From Phytophthora hibernalis (taxonomy: Eukaryota > Oomycota > Peronosporomycetes > Peronosporales > Peronosporaceae), in assembly GCA_012656075.1 (NCBI GenBank), contig JAAKBF010000009.1, positions 1,116,001 through 1,180,000 on the forward strand: a DNA stretch of 64,000 nt, written 5' to 3'. Made by a program: the position numbers and the translations under genes. Below are positions 33,482-45,454 of this stretch, piece after piece (the first letter of the stretch is position 1; every line of letters starts with the position of its first letter). The notes beneath the pieces are model-generated. The model did no database searches. It was not told the DNA's origin and saw only the letters and a program-made list of their open reading frames with translations.

Positions 33482-36400
33482 CTACCGCTTTTGGTGGTTG
33501 ATGAAGCGGAGAGCCAGCAGTCCCAAGACGCGATACAGCGCTGTAATGCCGATGATAACAGCAAAGTTGCGAGCAATCCTGTCGTGCTTCATGCCGAAGT
33601 GATCTTCCGTGTACTCTTTGAGCGTCGTGTGGCCCACCGTTACTGGAGCATTCGACATCGGTTGGCAACCAAGTTGTGAGCCAACGTTGGTGTAGGCACC
33701 AAGAGTATTATCCCACTGAGGAAGCTGGTCGCAGTCAGCGAAAACGAGCGACACCATGGTCGATAACGGGTACTTGAGAGGAGAAATCTTGTACAGCCAC
33801 ATGTAGCCTGACGGGATAGCTTTGGCTGGAGGCGTGAATCCCATGAACATCATGAATATAGCGTTGATCAGATAGCCAGCGACAATCGCCACTTCTTCTG
33901 TCGGGAACACGAATGCGAGCATCTGACCTTGGTAAACTTGCATCAAGGTCATCATCGAGTACGCCAACCAGTACACCACAGCCGTGTCGAAACCCTTGAA
34001 GCCCACGAGGGGGAAGAACACAACCGTGGCGAAAAAGCCACTGACGAAGGAGTACGGGATTTCCACGATGGTCGATCCCACGAAATACCACAACGCATTG
34101 TATGTCTGCGAAGCACGCTCGCGGTAGAAAGAAGCTCGGTCTGTGAACACTACAGGCATGACGCTCTCGAACGACACAAAAGCATTGAAGAGTGAAAAGA
34201 TGTAGATCAGGCCGACGCCTGAATTCAGGCCGGAGTACGTCGTATATGTCGCGTCGACGAACACCAAACCAAATACCAACCCCAGGAAGACGGAGACCAG
34301 AACCCGCGTCAGGTTGTACGATGGCGTGCGCCAGTAGGCTCGAATGAAGCGAGTCACGACGAACTTAATCTGAGTGACGGAGTTGCCAGCTCGTTTCTTG
34401 CCGAAGATCATTTCCGGGAGATCTGGTGATGGGACGGAGATGCCTTCTTTTGCCATGTTCACGTCCAGTAGCTTTTTGCTCGAGCTTTTAGTGAAAACCT
34501 TGACAAAGTCGGTGGTGACAGCTCCGTTGCTTACACCGGCGCCAATACACTCCAACATCCATGTAGCCGGGTTGTACCCTGTCGGCAGAGGTGAAACACC
34601 AGGGATGCCTTCAAAGTATTCAATCAGATTGTGGCAGTTGGTCCCCAAGTCGCCGAAGAAAACAGTCTCACCTCCGCGTTTGAGCAGCAACAAGCTATCG
34701 AACAAGGTGAAAACGTCTGTAGAAGGCTGGTGGATCGTACAGATAATCGTGCGACCGGAGTCAGCCACTTTTCGAACGCCTGTCATGATCAACTTCGCCG
34801 ATCGCGCGTCTAAACCGCTCGTGGGCTCATCCAAGAAAATCACGCCGGCTGCGCCGCAAGCTCCACTCCGATCGTTAACCGCTTCATCTGCTCCATTGAA
34901 CTGTCGCGGATGATTTGGTCTGCGATATCCTCCAAGCCGAGCAATTCGATGCACTCGTTCACGGAATCGTGTTTGTTGGTGTCCGACACAGAACTGTCTT
35001 GACGCAGGAAGGAGCTGAAAGTGAGTGCTTCTCGGAAGGTTGCTGCATCCGAGTGCACATCCATTTGTTCGCAATAACCAGTTGACCTGCGGATGGCTAA
35101 ATCATTAGCCTCGTACCCGTTCAAAAGAATGTTACCAGTGATTTTGCCGCCGGTTTTGCGGCCGGCGATCACGTCCATCAACGTGGTTTTGCCAGCTCCC
35201 GAGGAACCCATGAGAGCTGTAATTGATCCAGGAAGCGCGAAGCCACTGATACCTTTTAGCAACTCCAACGATTGCTTTGGGTTGTGCGGGTCCGGGACAG
35301 AGTACCACAAATCCTGGAAGGCCACGGTCACGGGCTCAACGACGTGCTTTTCACGGCTATCAATCTCTACTGCGTAGGTATCCATTTCATTCATTGACCG
35401 AGCATTCTTGGGAGTCTCAATCAGAGCGTACGCTTCTTCTTCGCGCAAAGACTGCGATACATCAACGTTTTCTGGTGCATCGAAACGAAGATACTCCAAT
35501 CCGACGTACGAGAGGAACATGAAGACGAGATAACACGCGAACGTGTAGATGATGCCGTACAGAATCCACACCTTGTCCGACTTCATGCCGAATAGCTTCA
35601 GGTTGTACTCACCCATGGTGACTCCGTACGTCGCACAATAGTCGACGCCTTCATACACGCACACATCGAACGTACCCGCGCGATACTGGTTGATAGCGAG
35701 TGCTCTGAGACTCCAGCTCATGGGGCTGATCCAGTGCCCCATATGAGGAAGTTCGGGATGTTGTCCTTTGTGACGATAAAACCCGCAAAAATGATGAAGA
35801 CCAGGAGGGACACAATGCCCATCGGCGCCGCAACATTGGCATTGGCACTAATCGCCGCCAGGAAGGAGAACCACATTCCCATAGCCAAGTTCGTCAGGAA
35901 GAGAATGATCTCGAAGATGATGAACCGCAACGCGTCTGCCTCAAAGCCACAAATCCAGTACACCATGACGCCGAAGATAACCGATTCGGCCAAAACCAGA
36001 GGAATTTGGCTTGCCGACGTTGCCAGCACGTACGCTTTGGTGCTGAAGAAATTCGCGCTGCGCTGCTTGTAGAAGATATCGCGTTCTGCGATGTACGTCG
36101 GAACCTGCGACGACTGACCCATGGATAGGAAGAGGATGGTAGCGAAGAGCACGCCCATGACAACAGAGACCTCCGTTGGCTTGAAGTCGTAGAAGACCGT
36201 CGAGTACAAGAGCCCCATTACCACAATCATCACCACTCGGCCGATGATAAAGGGCCTGTTCCGGTACAACACCATCACCTGACGCCTGAGCAGCGTCCGC
36301 ATACTCTCCAGGAGCGATTGCTGGAACTCGGGCACTTTTTCCAGACGATTTTCGCGTTTTGGAGGGCGATAGGGTCTGGCAGAGCTGCAAGCTCGATAAG

Positions 36401-37580
36401 CGTTTCTTGGTGTATCTGAGACCGCCGGAAGTGCTCCGCAAACTCACTTGAGAGACGCGGATGATTCTTCTGGTAAGAGTTAACCTCGTAGCGATTCTGC
36501 TGCGAAGTCCCCAGGTCCAACAAAAAGTCAGCCAGATCTCGTTCCGGCGGGCAGGAGAACCCCAGCTCTTCAAAGTAGCCCTGTACACGATTGCAGGGCC
36601 CATGGTACATGACTTCTCCTCCGTTCAGAACCATGACATCGTCAAACAGGGCGAAAACCTCGGGTGAAGGCTGCAGAAGCGCGATGACCACAGTCTTGTG
36701 GAGCTTCTTTGCGGCGCTGCGCTGCGTGTTGATGATGTCAAATGTTGCAGCACTATCCAGACCCGTGCTGATTTCGTCCATGAGCGTCACGCTTTTCATG
36801 CCGAACTCCATTTCAGCTGTGGTCACTCGCTTGCGCTCACCCCCAGAGACGCCTCGCGTCATGGCGTCACCTACGATCGTGTCCTGACACATCTGAAGCC
36901 CGAACTGCTCGACAGCAACACCCGGGTACAGCGTTGAAATGGCTGTCAATGCTTCAAATGCCTCTAGATTTGCATATTCAGGATTCTTCATTTGAGCGTC
37001 CTCTGCTTCGCGCAAGAATTCACCACCGGTGACTTCATGTGCGAACTTGAGTGTCTCGTTCGCAGTCAACAGAGGGTGATGCTTGTCACGTTGGCCCACG
37101 TACGACACGATCTGAGGTAGTCGGTTGAGAAGAGCCTTTCGTGATACACCGTTGAAGGAGATCTCACCCTCTACAGAGATGTTCTTCTTCATGGGGAAGC
37201 GACCGCTGAGCACCTTCATCAGTGACGACTTTCCCGACCCAGGCTGACCAAGAGCAGAGTGATCTTCTTCGGCGCGAACACTCCAGTGACATTGTACAAA
37301 ATCTCCTTGCGGACGGTCTGTTTGCCGGACGGGGTAAACATCTTCTTGGCCTCGTTCAGCATCGTCGGCAGTTCGTACTTGGCGTCGTTCTTGTCCGCGA
37401 CAGAAATGTCTGCGGCCACCGACAAGTTGACAAAGTGAACTTTCACTTCCGACAGAGGTTGAGCCGTAGCTGCCTCCATCTTGGCCGCGATCAAGGCGTG
37501 TAGCACTTCAGCGCCGTCCGTCATTAATCCAGCCCCAGACTCGAAACTCACCCCTTGAGGACCTCGGCTGAATCTTCCAT
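33482..37580 (-). CDS. Full-size PDR/ABCG-type ABC transporter
   Basis: About 1365 residues in the (NBD-TMD)x2 order of pleiotropic drug resistance pumps, which export hydrophobic compounds across the plasma membrane using ATP. NBD1: Walker A GQPGSGKSS, signature VSGGERKRVT, Walker B-like VTLMDEISTGLD. First TMD: FIIGRVVMIVVMGLLYSTVF onward. NBD2: GSSGAGKTT, SMEQMKRLTIGVEL in place of the canonical signature, FLDEPTSGLD. Second TMD from about LTRVLVSVFLGLVFGLVF to the C-terminus FINHQKR. The start is taken at ATG 37580 (MEDSAEVLKG), since the longest open frame lacks an ATG there. Frame breaks near 37550 (GGGG for GGGGG), 37240 (GG for GGG), 36335, 35735 and 34855 look like missing bases. A weak initiator-like TCATTTGCAAACTTCC lies about 40 bases upstream. 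Confidence 0.85.
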
Positions 37581-37728
37581 CGCTTGGCTCCTTGAATTGG
37601 TTTGGTGGCTAGGCAGGAAGTTTGCAAATGAGTTTGAATCGCAAAGTTCATTCACAGACGAATATGATACGCCTCGTACCATCACCACTGACTAACACTC
37701 CGACTAAACAATACCAACCGGTCGTTGC

Positions 37729-37813
37729 AACGTTGATGGTCCGCCGGCGTGCCACAATCGACTAGTCGGCAACGCAACCAAACGTTGATGGCACGGTTGG
37801 TGTGCCACAATCG
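37729..37813. repeat. Imperfect 33-bp direct repeat between divergent genes
   Basis: 37729-37760 and 37781-37813 both start AACGTTGATGG and end GTGCCACAATCG. The repeat lies in the 336-base region between the divergently transcribed PDR transporter and PPR2, so it could be regulatory; this is inference. The rest of that region holds no gene. Confidence 0.6.
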
Positions 37814-37916
37814 CAAGTGATACCGTATGTTGAAGTGGTCTTGTCAAAATATCCCAATCGGAATATTACAGTATACTGTCATATTCTATTGGCTGTGCAC
37901 AAACACAGCAGCAGCC

Positions 37917-40900
37917 ATGCTGTCGGTCCGTGGCCGTCTCGTTCTTCCGCTAGTGCGTCGTCCGGGCCTCCCGGTACTCTCCACAGGTCGATTCAGCGTT
38001 GTTTAGCACCCCTGCACTCGCCAATTGGCCCCATGTCGACCACCCGCAATTTCTCGCAACAAAATAACAATAGCGAAACGTTGCTCCACCGTCTCAAAAA
38101 CACCATCGCGGACGCCACTTCGGCTGCAAAGTCATCGCCCAGGAGGCGCGAGGCGTGGACCTGACCGACTACGAGGCCACCACGCTATTGTCAAATTTCG
38201 CCAAGCAGAAACGTCTCGACGACTGCGTGGGGCTGCTGCGCTACTGTCGCGAGCACAATGTGAAACCTGAAATTTCGGCTCGAACCGCGGCGTTCCGGAC
38301 TTTGTGCGACGCCAGAGAGTTCCAACCGGCACTGCAATTGTTCAACGAAGTGAGTCAAGACGGCGTCCAGTTGAAGCCCTGGATGGTGGGGAGGGCGCTC
38401 CAAGCGGCCACGAAAATGAAGCGACCGGAAATTGTGACCGAAATTTGTGAAATGTTGGTGAACGAGAAGAATTTCAAGTTTTCAGGTGGAGTGCACGATA
38501 TGGTGAAGCAGGTTGCAGAAAGAGGTGGCGGGTTGAGCGAGTTCACACTTCGATCTATTGCGATTTTTGCAGATCGAGCGGGGGACACGGAATTGGCGAT
38601 GGAAGTTTGGAATTTCATGAAAAAGGAGGAAATTGAGGTGACGGCGGATGTGTATGCGTCGGTGATAGAGGCATGCGGCAAAGGTGATCGGTGGGGGATT
38701 TATTGAAAGTTTACCAAGAAATGCCGGAGCAATTACGCGAGAAACTGTACAGCAGACCGTTGAGTTTGGTGGTCAGAGCGCACACTCGAAGTGGGAGTGA
38801 AGAGATGGTGGCGCGCGGTTTGGAGATTTTCGATCAACACCAGAAGGGAAAGTGGAGCATTTCCCTTGCGATGCATCTTTGGAAGCGCTACTGCAGACGC
38901 GGCAGTTTAACAAGTTGTTTGATCTTGCTGATGAAATGAAGCGCAATAGCGTGAAGTGGAGCGCATTCACGTATAAAATGATGACTGTGGCGTATATTGA
39001 AAGTGGCTCTGCCGGTAAAGCCAAGCAGATGCTACTCGCTAGCGCCATGGACATGGAAAATGGGGGCGTGGAATGCTACCGCGAACTAGCTAATTATTTC
39101 TCGAAGGAGCGTGGAGATTGCTTTGAGGCCTGCCAGACTTACGCGGATATGATGAAGAACTATGCCGATCTAGACGTCACGGATTGGGTCAACGCGCTGG
39201 ATCTCGCGCTCCAACTCCCAGATCAAGCGAAGTACTGGCATTTTCGCAGCCAAATGCGGCAATGTGGCAGGTCAACTGAAGCGTTGATCCCGTCGCGCTT
39301 GCTTCTGCCGATAAAAGAAAAACAGGATATGCAACTTGCCCCGTTACTCCAGGATGATCCCAAATATATCGAGCTTAATATCCCGACAGACAGCACAGAA
39401 GCAATCCAACCCGTGTCGTCCTTGCATGATGTTCGAGAGTCTAATGATGTTGAGCCGAAAGATAAAAAGTTAGCAAGACTTCTCTCGACGTTCGCAAAAG
39501 ATAAAAGAGTCGATGAATGCGAGGAGTTGCTTCACTACTGCCAAGTGCAAGGTCTCTCTCTCGACAAGTCTTCTCGGAGCGCTGCTTTTCGCTCTTTATG
39601 TGATGCTGGCAGATTTGAAGCTGCATTGTCACTATTTGAGACGCTATCAACAGACAAGATTGTTTTACAGCCGTGGGTATACGGTCGGGCGCTGGAAGCA
39701 GCGGTCAAATTAAACCGAGAAGAGCTTGTCCTATCCGTTTTCGACGCTTACTGGATGATGCTGACGCTTTCAAAGATTATCAATTGGACACAAGTGGAAC
39801 GGAGGTGCATGCTATGATGCGCAACGCTCGAGATCGAGGAGTAAAACTTTCAAAGCTCGCACTTCGTTCGCTTATCATTTTGCGGACCGATCAAATGAGT
39901 CAGAGCTAGTGCAGGACATTTTTTCCATCATGCAGAGTGAAGGCATGAAGGTGTCGCTTGACGTGTATGGATCGGTGTTGAATGCACACGGAGCGAAAGA
40001 ACGATGGGGTGATGTTCTGAAATTGTACGAGTCCTTGCCGGAAAATACGCGCTCAAAACTGCATGGCACCACCTTAAGCTGGGTTATCACAGCGTCCAGC
40101 CGGACAGAGGACAATCAGTTGGCAGTGCGTAAACAGTGTGATTCAAGCGGTTCAAAAGCAAAACGTCCATCGACTGACAGGTCAGCACCAGTCTCGGATG
40201 CATTGCTAGTTCGGGAGCGTTTCGAAGAGATAAGGAAAAATGGTGGTGTGGGGTTGACGGAGCATACGGCCTCTACTTTCCTGGGGACAATGGCAAAACA
40301 CAAGCGGGTTTCGGATTGTGTCGAATTGTTGCGTTACTCTGAGCAGCAGAAAGTATCTGTAAAGCCGTTCGCCGCCTTGGCTGCATTCAATCTCTTCTGC
40401 GAAGGGGAGGAGTTTAACTTAGCATTACGGGTGTTCGAGAACTTGTACACGAGCGAGGGCACCTTCACTCTAAAGCCGTGGGTATTCGGATGGGCAATGG
40501 ATGCTGCTACCAAGCTGGATCGACAGGATTGGGTTACTAGCGTATTCCAGCGCTTGCTGGCAACGGATGGAGCAGCATTCAAGAAAGGCATTAACGCAGC
40601 TGAAATCCAAGTACAACCAAGTGAACACGGAGTGTACGGGCTGCTGTTCGACGCGCATGATCGGGGAGTGAAACTTTCGAAGTTTGCATTTGAAGCACTT
40701 CTCAGTTTTGCGGACAAGTCTTCCCAGTCAGACTTAGCTTTGGATGTTTTGACTATGATGCAAGACGAAGGTATGAAACCTTCGAGTGATACCTATGGAA
40801 TGGTGCTAATCGCGTGCGGCAAGAACGAACGATGGGATGAAGTCATTCACGTGTTCGAGGATATGCCGAAAAGGCTGGTGTCAGAGCTGAGTAGTGCGGC

Positions 40901-42049
40901 TTTGGGTACGGTGGTGATGGCACATACTGAAGTAAGGACGAGGGTCTGACAACCCGCGGTCTGGAGCTATTTGATGATCACAAGTCGAAATGGAGCACCT
41001 TTGCCTGCAATGCAGCCCTGGACGCACAGCTGCAGGTTCAACAACTCGATGATCTGTTCACGCTTGCTAACGATATGAAACGGCAACAGGTAAAGTGGAG
41101 CTCATTCACGTATGGTTTGGTAACGTTGGGACATATTCGATGTGGATCAATCGATAAAGCTCGACGAATGCTGCACAACAATGCAAAGCGCATGCAGAAC
41201 GACAGTGGCACGTGTTTTCAAGAACTCATTGAGCACTACTCGAAGACACTCGGAGATACCCGCGAAGCCGTCCAGCTTTGTGAGGAGATGATGCAGAATA
41301 ACTGGAAGCTGTCCTTTTCGGGCTGGCATACCGCACTTGAGCTTGCGCTCGAGCTTCCGGATCGTACATCGTATTGGCGTATTCGTAAGCAGTTATGGTT
41401 GCGTGGCGAGTCCTCCGAACAGAAAATCCCCTCGCACTTGATGTTGTTGGAGCGAGAACCCCCACAACCGCAAGGTTTTCCGTTCCTGAGAGAGAGAAAA
41501 TTGCAAATGGTGCATGACACCGCAGCCGTACCAGCAGATGTATCCCTCGCACTCGAGGTTTTCGACGATATCAGGAATGCTGAAGGATCAGGTCTCACGG
41601 TTAATGTTGCGACAAAGCTTCTTGTGGAAATGGCTCAGTACCAGTGTATTGGCGACTGTGTGGAGATGCTGGACTACTTCAAAGAGCACAGAGTATCCCC
41701 GAAGCCATTCGCCCACTTGGCTGCATTCAGAGCGCTTTGTGATGCGCATGAGGATGACCAATCACTAGAATTATTGGAGGCGATGCTGAACGGCGATGTG
41801 ATCCTGCACGCGCAGGATTGCCCGATAGCTGTGAATACCGCAATGAAGATGAAGCGACATGAATTGGTGACCAAGATCATCGACCACATGCGGACACAAT
41901 GCACGAGTTTAAGTCTCAAGGACTACGAAATGATATGGCGAAAGCATGGACTTGTGCAGGAGTGGGGGCCGACCGTCGAAATGCTGTCAACATTAGTGAA
42001 CGAAGAGCGCCGCCATCCTCACAAATTCCAGCAGCAGTATTGGTCATAA
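37917..42049 (+). CDS. Giant modular PPR protein with mitochondrial leader (PPR2)
   Basis: From ATG 37917 (MLSVRGRLVLPLVRRPGLP, an Arg-rich presequence) to TAA 42049, about 1370 residues. The protein is built from long modules repeating the same order: a start like LSNFAKQKRLDDCVGLLRYC; then PWMVGRALQAATKMKR; ERGGGLSEFTLRSIAIFADR; SVIEACGKGDRW; DEMKRNSVKWSAFTYKMM; and DWVNALDLALQLPDQAKYW. Three modules plus a partial one are recognisable (from about 38160, 39465, 40255 and 41590); the second is shortened. PPR3 has the same design. Frame breaks near 38008, 38150, 38690 (G5 for G6), 38855, 39745, 39905, 40940 and 41070 interrupt otherwise good protein. A role in organellar RNA metabolism is expected from the family. 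Confidence 0.78.
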
Positions 42050-42148
42050 ATAAAACATCAGAAGAGCACCAAGTCGCTTATATGACTACACACCGCTCGT
42101 CTGTGGGGGGCATTTTAACTGAGAAAGGAAACAAGTAAATCGTCCAGC

Positions 42149-45094
42149 TCACTCCTTGGGAGCTGCATTCACCATTCGGTGCTTCATCACCGACAAGGCC
42201 ACGAGACAAACCCCAGCACTCGCAGCTAGCAGACCCACGAACTTCGTGTAATTCGTCCACACGCTTTGGCTGTCAACACTCAGTGCGCTTGCCATCACCG
42301 CTACAAGTGGTTTTGACGGCTCGCACCGCTTCACTCCATCAGTCAAAGCCGACTCTGTCAACTTTGCACAAGTTAAGGTCGTGCTACAATCGCGACAGCA
42401 TTCTCCCTTAACCGGCTTCACTTGCGTCACTTGTGACGAATTGACCACCGTAGTGAGCACACTACCATTGCACGCTTCGAATGGGCCTGGAGTGCCATTT
42501 GGCGACTTACACTCATTGATCTTACACACTTCCGAGCCGGTAAGCTTCAATTCTGGACGGTCACAATCAGTGATGGTGAACGTGTTGGCGCATGACTCGA
42601 GCTCTGTCGTTGACGCATTATAGTGCGTGAAGGTGAAATCGCACCGTACTTTCACGTCGGTAGTCGTGGCCGTTGTGGGGTCGTGCACCAGCTCGAGTGC
42701 TAGCTGCTTGGAGATCTGAATGCGGCTACCTGCACTTGAAGGTAGTGCCAATTCGGTCTCCTTGACCTGGTCAAGAGCGCCTCCTTCTGCTAATTTCAAG
42801 TAACATTTCACACCTGTATACTTGCCGTTGACTGAGTTAGTATCTTGCGTAATGTTTGCTTCACTGTCATACTTGAACGTCATGACCACGAAATCACTTC
42901 CTGGGTACGAGCACATGCGAGACTGTGAGGTGCGCGGCGTTGGAGAATTTTCAGTCCACATTTTACTGAACGCGGTGCAGGCATTGTGTGGGCTATGTGG
43001 GTGCAAAATCACCTTGAAATTGTCCTGGAATGCTCGTCCACAGTGCGTCCATGCCTCCATGAACACGGTGCTACTGGCGTCGATGAACGTCAGCGTTGCA
43101 GAGTCATTCCACGCATTCCAGTTCTCCGTATTAATGGAGTATCGCCAGTAAACGTAGTTGTTCACGTTGTATGAGCCGGAGATACTCACGCCCCACGACA
43201 ACGATCGATCGAACAACGAACCCAATGTGGCTGTGTACGAGCAGCCCTTGTTGAATGTCGTGCACGTAATAGTGCGATGAATTGTCTTGCTGTCGGCTGC
43301 CACAGGTGAAAGTAACCCAGCCAGCACCGTGGCTGTCGCTGTAGCTACCGCTGTCTTGATTCCAGTCTTCACGGAGACCAGCGAATTGCTTGGGACAGTG
43401 AGGCAATGTTCAAACCCACATTCATCCCCCGACGTTGAAATTTTCTTTTCAGTATCTGCGAGCTTCGTGCCACATTTGAAGTCGTGATAGTACTCTTTCA
43501 GCTTTCGAGACTTGGAGCAGCACCGCGTGCACTGCAACGCGCTCAGATCACTCGGAGTGCACGATTTTAGGAGATTGACGGATGGTGTCGTATCCAGCAA
43601 CCGGTTCAAGAAGTCATTGCCAAAACATTTGTCATCAATGGAGCTCAAATTCAACGAGGTGCTGCCGAAGAAATCCTTCATCTTTGCCGACTTGTCATCG
43701 CAGCGCTCGTTAGACCCGCTGGTCGCATCATACGCGCCATTGTTCGCGATGTTGTCGCTGCTGTAGAACGAAGCAAACTTCACTTCCTCGCTCATCGCAT
43801 TGCCAAGGTTGGCAACAGAATACAGCGCCGGGGTAGTTTGTGTCGTGGTCGTCTGGCACTTGGTGCGAGCAGTAGGCGGGTAGTTGTCGACGACGGCAAC
43901 GCATCCAGTACACTTCGCAGCGTCACTATAATCGACTGCATTCATCACCATGTCATAAACGCCGAATGTACTGAAAGTGATCTGGTTCTCGAGCACACTT
44001 GGGCCCCCGCAGTAATCCTTCCACGCCGATTTCTTCGTAAGACCAAAAGATTCGCCTACTTTGGTAGCGCTAATAGCCACCAGAGGGTTGCCCCAAATGG
44101 CCTGGATCAAATTGCTCAGTGTCGATGGAGCAGTTACGCCACAGTCGTCTCTCAACTTGAGCGAAGACTTATCGCAACTCCGCCAACCGCAGTTAAAACC
44201 AGCGTTATTGGCCTTCCAGTAGCACGTGGTCACGCATTTGCCATTGCTAAAATCCTGGCCTAGTGGGCATTTGCAAACTCCTCCTTGAAGTGTTGAGGTC
44301 GAAGGACACGTACACTTCCCGTTAATAAGACTCTGTCCTCCCGAACACTTGCACTGTCCGTCCTGGAACGTCGACGTCGACGGACAGGTACAAACACCAT
44401 TCACCAGGGTCGACACCGACGGACACGTACAAATTCCATAGACCTCAGTGGAAATATCTGGACACTGACACGAGCACGTGTTGTAGCTTTCCAGCACTGA
44501 AATGGATTTTTGCAGGTAGGAGCAATCCATCGTAGTTTTGATCGACGTCGGAATGAGGTCGTTGACGTTTGTCAGTGATGAGACCACAACATCCGTCGAC
44601 AGCTGAGCACAATCGAGTTTGGGGCACACTCGGATGGCCACTGCACCCGATACAGTGGGGGCGGTAGTTCCCTGTAAAACTTCAATCCGGGGAGGTGCAC
44701 AGATACCGGACGACCAGGACGGCAATTTAAGTGGAATCCCCAGGAAGCAGTTCGTGTATTTGAACTTGATCCCGCCCAGAGGTGCATTCGAGAGGGGCCA
44801 GCACGAAAAGTCCCACAACTTCTTGTACTCTTTGTAGGGCACACACAGTGATACAGTGATTTCCAAGTTGTACCAGTCGTCGACATCGCATCGATTGGGA
44901 GACCCGTAAGCTCCACGTTGCTCGGTCTCCAATAACGAAATGTCCACCACAGAAGCATTTTGGTCGTCGTGAGGAATTACTTTGTAGCGTAAAAGCCCAT
45001 CTTCCCAGACGTCTTCGGGCTCGACCGGCTCGATTGGATCCGTGGCACTCGCCACCGTCACAGCGAGAGAGAACAATATCGCAGCCCAGCGCAT
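42149..45094 (-). CDS. Large cysteine-rich type I membrane protein, unknown family
   Basis: An intact frame of about 981 residues. The ATG at 45094 is preferred over the upstream 45247 because it begins a clear signal peptide (MRWAAILFSLAVTVASA) and an initiator-like TCACTCTAACTTTGG lies about 30 bases before it. The ectodomain holds six tandem 13-residue units of the form CxCPxxSTxxxGx (about 44476-44240; for example CTCPSTSTLQGGV). Cys-rich parts follow, then a hydrophobic Ala/Thr/Val stretch (TAVATATATVLAGLLSPVA) and a beta-rich Cys-containing region with many N-glycosylation sites. A CCRDC cluster, one TM helix (FVGLLAASAGVCLVALSVM) and a short cytoplasmic tail KHRMVNAAPKE end the protein. 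I do not recognise the family. A cell-surface adhesion, receptor or fusion role is possible, but none can be claimed. Confidence 0.7.
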   Translation of the reverse strand: MRWAAILFSLAVTVASATDPIEPVEPEDVWEDGLLRYKVIPHDDQNASVVDISLLETEQRGAYGSPNRCDVDDWYNLEITVSLCVPYKEYKKLWDFSCWPLSNAPLGGIKFKYTNCFLGIPLKLPSWSSGICAPPRIEVLQGTTAPTVSGAVAIRVCPKLDCAQLSTDVVVSSLTNVNDLIPTSIKTTMDCSYLQKSISVLESYNTCSCQCPDISTEVYGICTCPSVSTLVNGVCTCPSTSTFQDGQCKCSGGQSLINGKCTCPSTSTLQGGVCKCPLGQDFSNGKCVTTCYWKANNAGFNCGWRSCDKSSLKLRDDCGVTAPSTLSNLIQAIWGNPLVAISATKVGESFGLTKKSAWKDYCGGPSVLENQITFSTFGVYDMVMNAVDYSDAAKCTGCVAVVDNYPPTARTKCQTTTTQTTPALYSVANLGNAMSEEVKFASFYSSDNIANNGAYDATSGSNERCDDKSAKMKDFFGSTSLNLSSIDDKCFGNDFLNRLLDTTPSVNLLKSCTPSDLSALQCTRCCSKSRKLKEYYHDFKCGTKLADTEKKISTSGDECGFEHCLTVPSNSLVSVKTGIKTAVATATATVLAGLLSPVAADSKTIHRTITCTTFNKGCSYTATLGSLFDRSLSWGVSISGSYNVNNYVYWRYSINTENWNAWNDSATLTFIDASSTVFMEAWTHCGRAFQDNFKVILHPHSPHNACTAFSKMWTENSPTPRTSQSRMCSYPGSDFVVMTFKYDSEANITQDTNSVNGKYTGVKCYLKLAEGGALDQVKETELALPSSAGSRIQISKQLALELVHDPTTATTTDVKVRCDFTFTHYNASTTELESCANTFTITDCDRPELKLTGSEVCKINECKSPNGTPGPFEACNGSVLTTVVNSSQVTQVKPVKGECCRDCSTTLTCAKLTESALTDGVKRCEPSKPLVAVMASALSVDSQSVWTNYTKFVGLLAASAGVCLVALSVMKHRMVNAAPKE

Positions 45095-45454
45095 GATGTC
45101 GTTGGCAATGATCGATCCAAAGTTAGAGTGATTGCTTGTCAAACTTTGCGCCTCTTTGGATTTGATGGACATCAGAGCGATCTTGCTTTCAACAGTCGCC
45201 TCATGCACACCCTTGATTCGAATATCCACGCTCAGTTGAATGCTCACCTCACAAAATGTCCGTCGCGGTAAAATCGACGATCATTGATCGTGTCACCGAT
45301 GGAATTCTTCTACACAACGCACGCACCTCTTTCCTGGGCAAACATGAAAAGAACAGGTAGATTTTGAAAGTTAGACACAGCCTAACTCGACCTGGAATTG
45401 TAAGCTGCAGAAGTCTCGAAGTACACCAGCACTTGCACTAGAATGCGTGGTTCA

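Noticed and set aside
42149..45094. Cys-rich protein as HAP2/GCS1 gamete fusogen or an endogenous viral glycoprotein
   Set aside because: The general layout is suggestive, but I could not match any diagnostic HAP2 or viral motif; kept as unknown.
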